Part shown: in pieces, positions 51,611 to 59,797 of the stretch
Numbering within the stretch: the first letter of the stretch is position 1
How the letters are laid out: each line of letters opens with the position of its first letter
NCBI GenBank assembly: GCA_049324835.1
Contig: JBMOMT010000059.1
Coordinates: forward strand, 1-64,000
DNA: 64,000 bases
Direction: 5' to 3'
From: JBMOMT01 sp049324835
Lineage (GTDB): Bacteria; Chloroflexota; Anaerolineae; CAYNKW01
Program-made: the position numbers and the translations under genes
The notes under the pieces: model-generated
Told to the model about the DNA's origin: nothing
Databases searched by the model: none
The model's input: only the letters and a program-made list of their open reading frames with translations

Positions 51611-53968
51611 CTATGGTTGGGCGTGAAAGATGGATCGCTTTTCACTCCACTCGCTGACCTGCCATTTTTCCGTTTCCGACTTTTCGGCAAAAACGGCCAC
51701 ACTCCAGGTGGCTTCGCCTTCGGGGAAATAGGTCAGGCCAAAACTGACCTCGAACAGATAGCCGCCATCCACCTGGTACACCGCGCCGCCGCCTCCCAGG
51801 ATGCCGGTCTCGTCTACCCACCAATCGCTGGCGACGCCTCCGCCCACCGGCTCCCAGCGCACAGAGAATTTCTCGTATTGCTGCAAGCGGCGCGGCCAGG
51901 TCCATTTGAGGCGCGCCGTGACCGGGAATCTGCCGCTGGGCTCGGGCTCCACCAGCACTGGCGCTGCTTGCAGGCCAGGTGTGGGGGTGGGAGCCGGCGT
52001 GAAGGTGGGTGTCGGCGCGGGCGGCCTGGTGGCCGTGGGCGCAGGTGTGGGGGGAGGCGGTGTGGGTGTGGGCGGCGGCGTGGGCGCCGGCGGTGTCGGG
52101 GTCGGCGCCGGGGTTGGCGTCGGCGGCGGGGTGGGCGTGGGCGTGGGCGGTTGGACGGTTGGCAGCGGCGTTGGGCTGGGCGTGATCAGCGCCACCACCG
52201 CGCCGACTCGAATGTCCAGCGACTCGCCAACGGCCAGCGTCTGACCATCCTGAGCCACCGAGGCGCTCAATTCAAAGTTGCCGTCCTGGGAGGGCGCTGT
52301 CCAGGAAAAAGCCGCGCTCTCTGGGGCCAGGGCTGTCTCGGTGGTGATCACAGTGCCTGCGCTGCTCATCTGCCATTGCAACGAAAAGCCCATGGCCACC
52401 GGAGGCTCGCTGCCGCTGCTCAGCGCTTGCACGGCGGCCCACAGGTTGGGGTCGCTGCCGGATTCACCCAGGCCCTCGATGGCGATGCCACGCAGGTGAA
52501 AATCGGCGGCCAGGGGGGCGCGCGCCGCCAGGCCCTCGGCGTTGTTCAGCCACACCTCGTGTTGGCGATATTGGCTATCCAGGTAGGTGAACCACCAGGT
52601 GTGCAGTTCGGCATCGTACATCAGGCCGGAGGATCGACGTAAATTGGGCAGCTCGAACGAGAGGCTCTCCCCTCTGGAGACGGTTTTTAATCCGTTGTCC
52701 TGGGGCAGTTGGGCCAACAGGCCGAGCGCCTCGGCGTAAGGGTGAATGAGCGTCTCCTGGGACGTTTGTGCCACAGCCAGGGGCAGCCAGACCAACTGGA
52801 GTTTGTAACGATCCGCCTGACCCACCGCCCATCGGAGAAAGGCCTCCGCTTCGCCGCCAGGCCGATAAACACGCGGATCGACGGGCATCGGCGCGCGGAG
52901 GATGTCGACAGAGGCGCTCAGGGCGGGCCAATCGTAAGGATCGGTGTCCCACTGATCCGGGGTGATGCGTCTGGGCAGCGATACACGCACACTGACCAGT
53001 TTGCCTTGCTCGTGCATCGCCTGGGCCAGCTCGGTCACGAACTGGTTAAAGGCAGGGAAACCCTGGATGTTCAGCTCGCGGTAGTCGATGTCGATGCCAT
53101 CATAGTGGCCTTGCACGACGAATTGTCGCAGCGCGTTGACATGGACCTGCCGCAGTTTGGGGTCGTCGATGATGCGGAACACCCGCCCCCACCACACCTG
53201 ATCGGCTTCCCAGTTGCGGATGCTGGGCAGCACGCGGACGCCAGAGAACACCTGGCGTGAAAGGGCAGGCTCTACCAGAATGCTGCCATCCTCGGCCACC
53301 AGCCCACCCGCCGGATAGACCTCGGCCAGGGTCTGCGCGCCCTCTTCTGAGAGAGACCAACCTGCAGGTAGAGGGGCGCTCAGCGTGAGGGGCAGCCCGG
53401 CGGTCTGCACCACGGCCACGATCTGGGGCAGCGTATCCAGTTGCACCCACAAGTCCTCTTGGGCGCTGCGCAGCCGACCGTTCAGACGTTGCCAGCGCCC
53501 TCCATTCCAGCCATACACATCCAGCGTGTGCCACGGTTCGGCGTCGTTGGGGATGGGCAGGCGCAGGGTGGCTGCCTGGGGAGTAGCGCCCTCGGCATGT
53601 AGGCGATAGAAAGGGCTTTTCGGGGTGAGGTGCGAGGGCAATGCGGCCAGAATCTCTTGCTCGGCCTGATCGGCGGCGCCGGCCAGAAGCTCGGCGCGTG
53701 GGATGCTGCGCAACTCCAGGGTCAGGCTGGCGTCGTCCGGCAATCCCACGGGCAGCACCGTCAATTCGGTGCCGTCGGGATCGGAGGCTTTCCAGACCAG
53801 TCCTTCTTGAGGCGTGGAGGTGTCTCTGAGCAGTTGTTTGCCCAGCGAGAGGGGGGGCAACAGCAGGGCGGCCACGATCAGGGCCAGGACAAACAGATTG
53901 AGCAACGGCCGTGCCCAACGGTGTCGGCGAATGGTCTGCCATGTTTCACGAAACGATTGATTACCCAT
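51611..53968 (-). CDS. membrane-anchored GH18-like protein with Pro/Thr stalk
   Basis: 785 residues from ATG 53968 (GGAA-type SD). One membrane segment (about 20-45) is followed by an extracellular region with a GH18-like TIM-barrel part: VRVLPSIRN, YDGIDIDYRELN (about residues 285-296), VSVRVSLP and the closing RGIAIEGLGE. The acidic motif has an extra Arg before Glu compared with the classical DGxDxDxE, so activity on chitin or peptidoglycan is uncertain. A Pro/Thr stalk (about 625-690) leads to a C-terminal beta domain (LKWTWPRRLQQYEKFSVRW). Monocistronic, convergent with the opine dehydrogenase gene. Confidence 0.8.
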   Translation of the reverse strand: MGNQSFRETWQTIRRHRWARPLLNLFVLALIVAALLLPPLSLGKQLLRDTSTPQEGLVWKASDPDGTELTVLPVGLPDDASLTLELRSIPRAELLAGAADQAEQEILAALPSHLTPKSPFYRLHAEGATPQAATLRLPIPNDAEPWHTLDVYGWNGGRWQRLNGRLRSAQEDLWVQLDTLPQIVAVVQTAGLPLTLSAPLPAGWSLSEEGAQTLAEVYPAGGLVAEDGSILVEPALSRQVFSGVRVLPSIRNWEADQVWWGRVFRIIDDPKLRQVHVNALRQFVVQGHYDGIDIDYRELNIQGFPAFNQFVTELAQAMHEQGKLVSVRVSLPRRITPDQWDTDPYDWPALSASVDILRAPMPVDPRVYRPGGEAEAFLRWAVGQADRYKLQLVWLPLAVAQTSQETLIHPYAEALGLLAQLPQDNGLKTVSRGESLSFELPNLRRSSGLMYDAELHTWWFTYLDSQYRQHEVWLNNAEGLAARAPLAADFHLRGIAIEGLGESGSDPNLWAAVQALSSGSEPPVAMGFSLQWQMSSAGTVITTETALAPESAAFSWTAPSQDGNFELSASVAQDGQTLAVGESLDIRVGAVVALITPSPTPLPTVQPPTPTPTPPPTPTPAPTPTPPAPTPPPTPTPPPPTPAPTATRPPAPTPTFTPAPTPTPGLQAAPVLVEPEPSGRFPVTARLKWTWPRRLQQYEKFSVRWEPVGGGVASDWWVDETGILGGGGAVYQVDGGYLFEVSFGLTYFPEGEATWSVAVFAEKSETEKWQVSEWSEKRSIFHAQP

Positions 53969-54028
53969 GACTTTTCTTCCGCTGTGCCTCCTCGGTGTGC
54001 GGCGTGGCGGCATCGCTGCCGCCTGGGG

Positions 54029-54346
54029 TCAGGGCTCGCTGTGCGAGGGCCTGGGCCGCTTGATGTGCCAGATGACTTTGCCCACGATATCCTGCCGGCG
54101 GATGGGGCCAAACTCGCGGCTATCTATGCTCCAGTCGTTTGTGCCCAGCACGTGGATCGCATCCTGGCTTTCTGTCACCCTGGCGACGTGTTTGATCAGG
54201 GTGCCGTAGAGTCGGTGCCGCAAGACCACCACGTCGCCGGGTCGAACGGGAACAAAGAGATAGGGGATTTTGGACACCAGTGCAAAATCCCCCTCCTGAT
54301 ACACGGGTTCCAGGCTGTTGCCTGAAATTTTGAGCAGTTTGAGCAT
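54029..54346 (-). CDS. sodX: nickel superoxide dismutase maturation protease (S26-type)
   Basis: 106 residues, signal-peptidase-like. The catalytic Ser11 is in ISGNSLEPVYQEGD, and the general base Lys52 in TLIKHVARV; RPGDVVVLRH and HVLGTNDWSIDSREFG are typical of S24/S26 folds. It lacks a membrane anchor, fitting a cytoplasmic SodX that removes the SodN leader. The ATG at 54346 overlaps the sodN stop by one base (TGATG); a GTG one codon earlier is possible. Confidence 0.93.
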   Translation of the reverse strand: MLKLLKISGNSLEPVYQEGDFALVSKIPYLFVPVRPGDVVVLRHRLYGTLIKHVARVTESQDAIHVLGTNDWSIDSREFGPIRRQDIVGKVIWHIKRPRPSHSEP

Positions 54347-54846
54347 CACAGAACCGGGTAAACCACTTCCTCGGCGGGTGCATAGGGGGCCTTGGCCCGT
54401 TTGGTGGCTTTGCCTTTGGTCTCCCAAAAGATTTCGGCAAAGCGGTTGATGGCTTCCAGCAGCTCGACGGCCGCTTCACGGCTGACGGTTTGTTTGGCCT
54501 TTGAGGCCAGCCCCATGATCTTGTGCACCAGGCCGTGCAGCTCGGGGTACTTGTCGATGTGGGCGGCTTTCATGTAATCACCCCAGATGATGCGGATCTC
54601 TTTTTCGCACTGCTGGGCGTGTTCTTCTTTGACGGTGATATAGCGCCCCATCTTGTTGTGAAATTCCAGTTTGGACACACTCTCGTCCTTGATGAGGTCG
54701 TTCATCAGATCGACCATCCGGATCACGGTCAGCGCCGAGATCTGGGCGACGATGGGGTCATAGATGCCGCACGGGATATCGCAGTGGGCGCTGGCTTCCG
54801 GCAGCCCGGCCATACGATCCAGCTTTTGAAGCAGTTGGTGAATCAT
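54346..54846 (-). CDS. sodN: nickel superoxide dismutase
   Basis: 166 residues. After a 20-residue leader ending PEASA the mature chain would start His21-Cys22-Asp-Ile-Pro-Cys26-Gly-Ile-Tyr-Asp, the Ni-hook (HCDxPCGxYDP). The amine and imidazole of His21 and the thiols of Cys22 and Cys26 bind nickel. The four-helix bundle follows (YMKAAHIDKYPELHGLVHKI). The mature form (146 residues) is somewhat longer than the 117-residue actinobacterial enzyme, with a Lys/Ala/Pro-rich C-terminal tail. ATG 54846 has AGGAGG upstream. Cotranscribed with sodX. Confidence 0.97.
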   Translation of the reverse strand: MIHQLLQKLDRMAGLPEASAHCDIPCGIYDPIVAQISALTVIRMVDLMNDLIKDESVSKLEFHNKMGRYITVKEEHAQQCEKEIRIIWGDYMKAAHIDKYPELHGLVHKIMGLASKAKQTVSREAAVELLEAINRFAEIFWETKGKATKRAKAPYAPAEEVVYPVL

Positions 54847-54923
54847 AGCTACCTCCTGTGAATAAACGTACGGGGCCATCTCCCAACCGAGATGCCCACC
54901 GAAGACGGATTCAAGCGGCTGTA

Positions 54924-54952
54924 ATCATACCAATTAAGAGTGAATTTGTCAA
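54924..54952 (-). promoter_or_regulatory. sigma-70 promoter of sodN-sodX
   Basis: Minus strand: TTGACA (54952-54947), 17 bp, TATGAT (54929-54924), about 78 bp before the sodN ATG. The untranslated leader could hold regulation by nickel or iron, but no obvious Nur/Fur box was seen. Confidence 0.8.
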
Positions 54953-54982
54953 GTTTCCTCAGGGCAGGCGCCAGGGCCATGC

Positions 54983-55474
54983 TCACTCGACGACGACCAA
55001 CAATTCGCCCATCTCGACGTCGTCGCCCGGCGCAACAGAGATCTTGGTGACAACGCCGCTCTTTTTGGCGCGCAGCTCGTTCTCCATCTTCATCGCCTCC
55101 AGGATGACCAGCACGTCGCCTTCTTGCACCGCGTCGGCCTCGGCCACCAATACACGCAAGATTTTGCCCGGCATGATGGCCGCCACCTGGCCCGGGTCTT
55201 CGGCGGCGGCGACTGTCGAGGCCCGTTTTTGGGCTGCCGATTTTGGAGCCGCAGTCACCACATTGCCGGCTCCACTCACGCCGATGGGGTAGGTGATGCC
55301 GTCCACGGTGGCCTGATCGCCGCTCACCTCCACGGTAAAGGGTCGCCCGCCCACCTGCACCGAGATACCCTGTCGCGTGACGGGGAACGTTTTGCCGCCG
55401 ACGGTCACTTTGCCGCCGTCTACTTGCACCTGGTAAGATTGTCCTTCAAACGTCAGCGAAAACCGTTTCACCAT
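54983..55474 (-). CDS. biotin carboxyl carrier subunit (1.3S-like)
   Basis: 163 residues. The C-terminal biotinyl domain (about 95-163) carries EAMKMEN with biotinyl Lys129. Before it is a roughly 70-residue beta-rich domain and an Ala-rich linker (TAAPKSAAQKRASTVAAAE). It lies 22 bp after the 5S-like carboxyltransferase gene. It would shuttle carboxyl groups between the two carboxyltransferase subunits encoded upstream. ATG 55474 has GGGGAG about 9 nt upstream. Confidence 0.92.
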   Translation of the reverse strand: MVKRFSLTFEGQSYQVQVDGGKVTVGGKTFPVTRQGISVQVGGRPFTVEVSGDQATVDGITYPIGVSGAGNVVTAAPKSAAQKRASTVAAAEDPGQVAAIMPGKILRVLVAEADAVQEGDVLVILEAMKMENELRAKKSGVVTKISVAPGDDVEMGELLVVVE

Positions 55475-55496
55475 TCCTGCACTCCCCTTACGCCAG

Positions 55497-56996
55497 CTAG
55501 GTTCCCAGCCACGGGCCAAACCGCCCCGACGGGCGACCGGTCAGTTTCCAGGGTGATGCAGCCGCAACGGGCCGCGCCTGGGCCGCGCCATCGCCCGGTT
55601 CGATACTCTCGGCCACGACGGCGGCGATGGCGGCCACGATCTCTTCTTTGTTGCCGTCGCCAGCGGCGATACGCTCCAGGAAGGGCCGCGCCACCTGAGG
55701 AAAGAGGGCGTACGAGAGCACGTCCTCGTCGTTGCGCGCCAGCTCGCCGATTTCGGCCCGCGCCTTTTCCAGGCCGGGCTCCAACAGATCGGCGGGCCGG
55801 CAGTCGATGGGTTCCTCGTTGCCGATGGCCTTACGTTTCACGTCGGGGTCGATCGGCGCCGGCGGGCGACCGTAATACCCCCGGATATAGTTTTTAACCT
55901 CGGCGGGAATGACCTTGTAGCGCTCGCCCAGGACGACGTTGAGCGTGGCCTGGGTGCCGACGATCTGGCTGGAGGGTGTGACCAGCGGCGGGTAGCCCAT
56001 CTCCTGGCGCACGCGGGGCACCTCGGCCAGCACCTCTTCGTAACGATCCGCCGCGCCCTGCTCGCGCAACTGAGACACCAGATTGGAGAGCATGCCGCCG
56101 GGGATCTGGAACTGGAGCACGCGCACGTCCACGCCCTTTAGCCCACTCTCAAAAGTGGCATAATGATTGCGGATCTCGTTGAAATAAGCGGCGATATCGG
56201 CCAGCAGATTCAGGTTCAGGCCGCTATCGCGGGTTGTGCCTTGCAGCGAGCTGACGATGGTCTCGGTTGGCGGGTGTGAGGTGACCTCGGAGAGGGCCGA
56301 GATGGCCGTGTCCACGATGTCTACCCCGGCCTCGGCGGCTTTGAGCAAGGCGGCGGTGGCCATGCCGCTGGTGCTGTGCGAGTGCAGGTGCACCGGAATG
56401 TCGAGTGCCTCTTTGAGCCGTTTGACCAGCTCGTAGGCCGTAAAGGGGTTGATCAGCCCGGCCATGTCTTTGATGCACAGCGAGTCGGCGCCCATGGCCT
56501 GCAGCTCCAGGGCCTGCTCGACGTACAACTCGACGCTGTGCACCGGGCTGATGGTGTACGAGATGGCCGCCTGGGCGTGAGCCCCCTCGCGTTTGACGAC
56601 CTGCATGGCCCAGCGCATGTTACGCGTGTCGTTGAGCGCATCGAAAATGCGGAACACGTCGATGCCCGCCCGGTGGGCCAGCACGATGAACTTTTCGACG
56701 ATGTCGTCCGGGTAGTGGCGATAGCCGACGACGTTCTGGCCGCGCAGGAGCATCATGAAGGGCGTGTTGGGCATACGCTCTTTGAGTTTGCGGATGCGAT
56801 CCCAGGGGTTTTCGTTCAGGAAACGCATGGCCGAGTCGAACGTCGCCCCGCCCCACATCTCCACCGCCCAGTAGCCCACCTGATCCAGCCTGGGCGCGAT
56901 GGGCAACATGTCGTCGGTGCGCATGCGCGTGGCCAGCAGGCTCTGGTGCGCGTCGCGCAGGATGAGATCGCAGATGCGCACAGGTTTTTTTTGCAC
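55497..56996 (-). CDS. pyruvate/oxaloacetate carboxyltransferase (5S-like) subunit
   Basis: 499 residues, HMGL-like TIM barrel plus PYC/OADA domain. LRDAHQSLLATRM opens the barrel. The carbamylated Lys176 is in LCIKDMAGL and metal ligands are in HLHSHSTSG (203-211), with the conserved VGYRHYPDD. It transfers CO2 between biotin and pyruvate (or oxaloacetate). It lacks the C-terminal biotinyl domain found in OadA; that function is in the separate downstream gene, as in transcarboxylase. GTG 56996 has AGGAGAG 5 nt upstream. Confidence 0.93.
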   Translation of the reverse strand: MQKKPVRICDLILRDAHQSLLATRMRTDDMLPIAPRLDQVGYWAVEMWGGATFDSAMRFLNENPWDRIRKLKERMPNTPFMMLLRGQNVVGYRHYPDDIVEKFIVLAHRAGIDVFRIFDALNDTRNMRWAMQVVKREGAHAQAAISYTISPVHSVELYVEQALELQAMGADSLCIKDMAGLINPFTAYELVKRLKEALDIPVHLHSHSTSGMATAALLKAAEAGVDIVDTAISALSEVTSHPPTETIVSSLQGTTRDSGLNLNLLADIAAYFNEIRNHYATFESGLKGVDVRVLQFQIPGGMLSNLVSQLREQGAADRYEEVLAEVPRVRQEMGYPPLVTPSSQIVGTQATLNVVLGERYKVIPAEVKNYIRGYYGRPPAPIDPDVKRKAIGNEEPIDCRPADLLEPGLEKARAEIGELARNDEDVLSYALFPQVARPFLERIAAGDGNKEEIVAAIAAVVAESIEPGDGAAQARPVAAASPWKLTGRPSGRFGPWLGT

Positions 56997-57011
56997 AGTA
57001 ACTCTCCTTTG

Positions 57012-57097
57012 CGTGATACGTGGTGTGTGGTGCGTAAAACGTGAAACTGTTACGTGAAACGTCAAGTCCCTCTCACGCTTCACGCTTCACGTTTTAC
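57012..57097. repeat. dispersed ACGTAAAACGTGA repeat, family B copy 3
   Basis: GCGTAAAACGTGAAACTGTTACGTGAAACGTC (from 57032) faces the inverted CACGCTTCACGTTTTAC (57073-57089 region). The far end includes the TAA stop codon of the cupin gene on the minus strand. It separates the cupin and 5S genes. Confidence 0.75.
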
Positions 57098-57414
57098 TCG
57101 GCAAACAGGTCTTTGGCCTTGAACATCAACACCAGGGCGTCGTTTTCGGCGCGGGAGCGGTGCGTGGTGAAGGCCTTGATGACGAGTGTATCACCCGGCC
57201 CCAGCCGTACACTCTCATCGCCCAGGTAATCGATGTGAATCTCACCCTCCAGCACATAGTACATCTCGTCGCGGGCGTGTTGGTGAAAGCGATACACCCC
57301 CTTGAAGCGGCTGAGGTAAGCGCAGTAATCGTCCACCTGGCCGACGACGGTGTGGGTGAATGGTTCGGTCAGACGGGCTGCGGACTCGGCGATGGGTCTC
57401 ACTTTTTCAGGCAT
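57094..57414 (-). CDS. single-domain cupin protein
   Basis: 106 residues. Cupin motif 1 is YRFHQHARDEMYYVLEGE (two His and a Glu as metal ligands) and motif 2 is LGPGDTLVIKAFTTHRS, with the final His. Small cupins are sensors, isomerases or dioxygenases; nothing specifies this one. It lies 25 bp after the 12S-like gene and before the 5S-like gene, so it is a passenger within the transcarboxylase set and may bind a carboxylic acid. ATG 57414 has GGAGGAG upstream. Confidence 0.88.
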   Translation of the reverse strand: MPEKVRPIAESAARLTEPFTHTVVGQVDDYCAYLSRFKGVYRFHQHARDEMYYVLEGEIHIDYLGDESVRLGPGDTLVIKAFTTHRSRAENDALVLMFKAKDLFAE

Positions 57415-57439
57415 CGTCTCCTCCTCGACCTGCAGGCCA

Positions 57440-58999
57440 TCACAGCGGAATGTTGCCGTGTTTTTTGGGTGGGTTGTTATCGCGTTTGTTTTGCAGCATA
57501 CGCAAGGCTTCGATGAGGCGCGGGCGCGTTTCGCAGGGCTCGATGATGTCGTCGATGTAACCGCGCGCGGCGGCCACAAAGGGGTTGGCAAACTGTTCGC
57601 GATACTCGGCCGCCAGCTCGGCGCGGCGTGTTTCCGGGTCGGCTGCTTTGGCCAACTCTTGACGAAAGATGATGTTCACTGCCCCGTCGGGCCCCATGAC
57701 AGCGATCTCGGCGCTGGGCCAGGCGTACGAGATGTCGCCCCGGATGTGTTTGGAGCTCATGACGTCGTACGCGCCGCCGTAGGCCTTGCGGGTGATGAGG
57801 GTGATCTTGGGCACGGTGGCTTCGCAGAAAGCATAGAGTAACTTGGCCCCGTTGCGAATGATGCCGCCGTGCTCCTGGTTCACGCCCGGCAAAAAGCCCG
57901 GCACGTCCTCGAAGGTGATGATGGGGATATTGAAGGCATCACAAAAACGCACGAAACGCGCTCCCTTGATGGAAGAGTCGATATCGAGCACACCGGCCAG
58001 CACCTTGGGCTGGTTGGCCACCACCCCCACCGCAAAGCCGCCCAGCCGGGCAAAACCCACCACGATGTTGCGCGCCCAGTGCTCGTGCACCTCCAGGAAC
58101 TCGCCGTCGTCCATGACGTGTTGGATGACGTCTTTGATGTCATAAGGTTTGTTGGGGTTTTCGGGCACGATGTTGTCCAGTTCCGCGTCCATGCGGTCGG
58201 TCGGGTCGGCGGAGGGCACAAAGGGTGGATCTTCCATGTTGTTTTGCGGCATGTAGCTGAGCATCTGTCGCACCAATGACAACGCTTCAGCCTCGTCCCC
58301 GGCGGCGAAATGGGCCACGCCGCTCCTGGAGTTGTGCGTCATCGCCCCGCCCAGTTCTTCGAAGGTGACTTCCTCGCGCGTGACGGCCTTGATGACCTCC
58401 GGCCCGGTGATGAACATGTGGCTGGTATCCTTGACCATGACGATAAAATCGGTCATGGCGGGCGAATAGACCGCCCCACCGGCGCATGGCCCCATGATGA
58501 CCGAGATCTGCGGCACCACACCGGAGGCCAGCACGTTGCGCAAAAAGATGTAGGCATAACCGGCCAATGAGACCACACCTTCCTGGATGCGCGCCCCACC
58601 GGAATCGTTGAGGCCGATGACCGGCGCGCCGTTTTTCATCGCCAGGTCCATGATCTTGACCACCTTTTCGGCGTGGACCTCACTCAGGCTACCGCCAAAA
58701 ACGGTGAAATCCTGAGAAAAGACGTACACCAACCGTCCGTTGACTGTGCCCCAGCCAGTCACAACGCTGTCGCCCAGGTATTTTTGCTCTTCAACACCAA
58801 AACCGGTGGCCCGGTGGGTGACAAACGCATCGATCTCACGAAAGCTACCCTCGTCCAGCAGTTGCAGGATGCGCTCCCGAGCGGTGAGCTTGGCCTGGGC
58901 GTGTTGCCGGTCGATGCGATCCTGACCGCCGCCTTGCAGAGATTGCTGCCGCAAGTGGCGCAGCTTTTGAATCTTGGGATCAACCTCCGAGTTTGCCAT
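57440..58999 (-). CDS. acyl-CoA carboxyltransferase (12S/PccB/MmdA-like) subunit
   Basis: 519 residues. It contains both crotonase-like halves: [26 protein letters not shown], and ADQ-like [30 protein letters not shown] and [16 protein letters not shown]. The length and pattern match propionyl-CoA carboxylase beta, methylmalonyl-CoA decarboxylase alpha and the transcarboxylase 12S subunit. It would move a carboxyl group between (R/S)-methylmalonyl-CoA and biotin. ATG 58999 has AGGAGG 5 nt upstream. First gene of a unit with cupin, 5S and biotin carrier. Confidence 0.94.
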   Translation of the reverse strand: MANSEVDPKIQKLRHLRQQSLQGGGQDRIDRQHAQAKLTARERILQLLDEGSFREIDAFVTHRATGFGVEEQKYLGDSVVTGWGTVNGRLVYVFSQDFTVFGGSLSEVHAEKVVKIMDLAMKNGAPVIGLNDSGGARIQEGVVSLAGYAYIFLRNVLASGVVPQISVIMGPCAGGAVYSPAMTDFIVMVKDTSHMFITGPEVIKAVTREEVTFEELGGAMTHNSRSGVAHFAAGDEAEALSLVRQMLSYMPQNNMEDPPFVPSADPTDRMDAELDNIVPENPNKPYDIKDVIQHVMDDGEFLEVHEHWARNIVVGFARLGGFAVGVVANQPKVLAGVLDIDSSIKGARFVRFCDAFNIPIITFEDVPGFLPGVNQEHGGIIRNGAKLLYAFCEATVPKITLITRKAYGGAYDVMSSKHIRGDISYAWPSAEIAVMGPDGAVNIIFRQELAKAADPETRRAELAAEYREQFANPFVAAARGYIDDIIEPCETRPRLIEALRMLQNKRDNNPPKKHGNIPL

Positions 59000-59037
59000 A
59001 ATGCCTCCTCTGGCGATGTGGGTCGGAAATTGGTGGC

Positions 59038-59066
59038 AGTATAACATAGCGTCGCAGGTGTGTCAA
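59038..59066 (-). promoter_or_regulatory. sigma-70 promoter of the transcarboxylase gene set
   Basis: Minus strand: TTGACA (59066-59061), 17 bp, TATACT (59043-59038), about 39 bp upstream of the 12S-like ATG. Confidence 0.85.
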
Positions 59067-59139
59067 ACCTGGTGTGGAAAGCCCAGGAATTTCACCCCGA
59101 CATGCCGGCGCCAACCGGCGGTTCTATTCACAAAAACAA

Positions 59140-59165
59140 CCCCCTGAACCGCACGGTACAGGGGG
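59140..59165 (-). terminator. intrinsic terminator of the SCP2 gene
   Basis: CCCCCTG/CAGGGGG outer stem with inner ACCG/CGGT pairing, followed on the minus strand by TTGTTTTTG. It is 32 bp after the SCP2 stop. It and the transcarboxylase promoter occupy the 198-bp gap. Confidence 0.85.
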
Positions 59166-59197
59166 ATCCGATCTGGCAGGCGGATGGGATGGATGTT

Positions 59198-59524
59198 CTA
59201 GCCGGAGAGATCGAAAAAGCTCTGGAATTTGAGCAGCAAACCCATGTCACCGCTGATTTTGATTTTGCCTTGCATGAAGGCCATCTGAGGGTTGAGCTTG
59301 CCCGAGACCAGGTTCAAATAGTCGTCGCTGTCCATCGACAGCGTGGCGCTGGGCGACTCGTGTTTGCCCTTGTTGACGGTGCATTTGCCATCGGCAATGG
59401 CCACGTTGTAATCGGCGGCCTGGCTGCCGGTGAGAGAGATCTGGACGATGGCATTGACGCCCGGAGCCTTGTCTGGGCGGAAGGCGGTGGGCATTTTTTC
59501 GAACAATTCCTGGATCGTTGGCAT
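59198..59524 (-). CDS. SCP2 sterol-carrier-like lipid-binding protein
   Basis: 108 residues, the size of a stand-alone SCP2 domain. IQELFEKMPTAFRPDKAPG at the start, IVQISLTGSQAADYNVAIADG in the sheet and NPQMAFMQGKIKISGDMGLLLKF at the end fit the family, which binds fatty acyl-CoAs or other lipids in a hydrophobic tunnel. ATG 59524 with AGGAGG SD. Monocistronic, with its own promoter and terminator. Confidence 0.92.
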   Translation of the reverse strand: MPTIQELFEKMPTAFRPDKAPGVNAIVQISLTGSQAADYNVAIADGKCTVNKGKHESPSATLSMDSDDYLNLVSGKLNPQMAFMQGKIKISGDMGLLLKFQSFFDLSG

Positions 59525-59617
59525 TCTGTGTTCCTCCTTGAGCAAGAACGCAAATCCTCGGCCAGACAGGCCCACACAGGCCCGTCCTATCAGCGAGGTG
59601 TGGATTCAGTCGGCGCA

Positions 59618-59646
59618 ATTTTACCGTGAGGACGGGCTTTTGTCAA
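59618..59646 (-). promoter_or_regulatory. sigma-70 promoter of the SCP2 gene
   Basis: Minus strand: TTGACA (59646-59641), 17 bp, TAAAAT (59623-59618), 94 bp upstream of the ATG. Confidence 0.75.
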
Positions 59647-59710
59647 GCCGCATTTCAGACGCCGATGATCTTGTCGCTGGGACTTGCCTCAAGACTGACC
59701 GGTTTCACAC

Positions 59711-59740
59711 TTGACATAGAACACCTGTTCGTGGTATAAT
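59711..59740 (+). promoter_or_regulatory. promoter of lexA copy 1 with an SOS box
   Basis: TTGACA (59711-59716), 18 bp, TATAAT (59735-59740). The palindrome GAACACCTGTTC (59719-59730) fills the spacer, so a bound LexA would block RNA polymerase. This is the GAAC-N4-GTTC type known from Gram-positive and Chloroflexi SOS boxes. Confidence 0.88.
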
Positions 59741-59797
59741 ACCCTCAGCTTCAGGAGATATGTCAGACAACTGTGCACCCCTGAAGAGGAGGCTACC

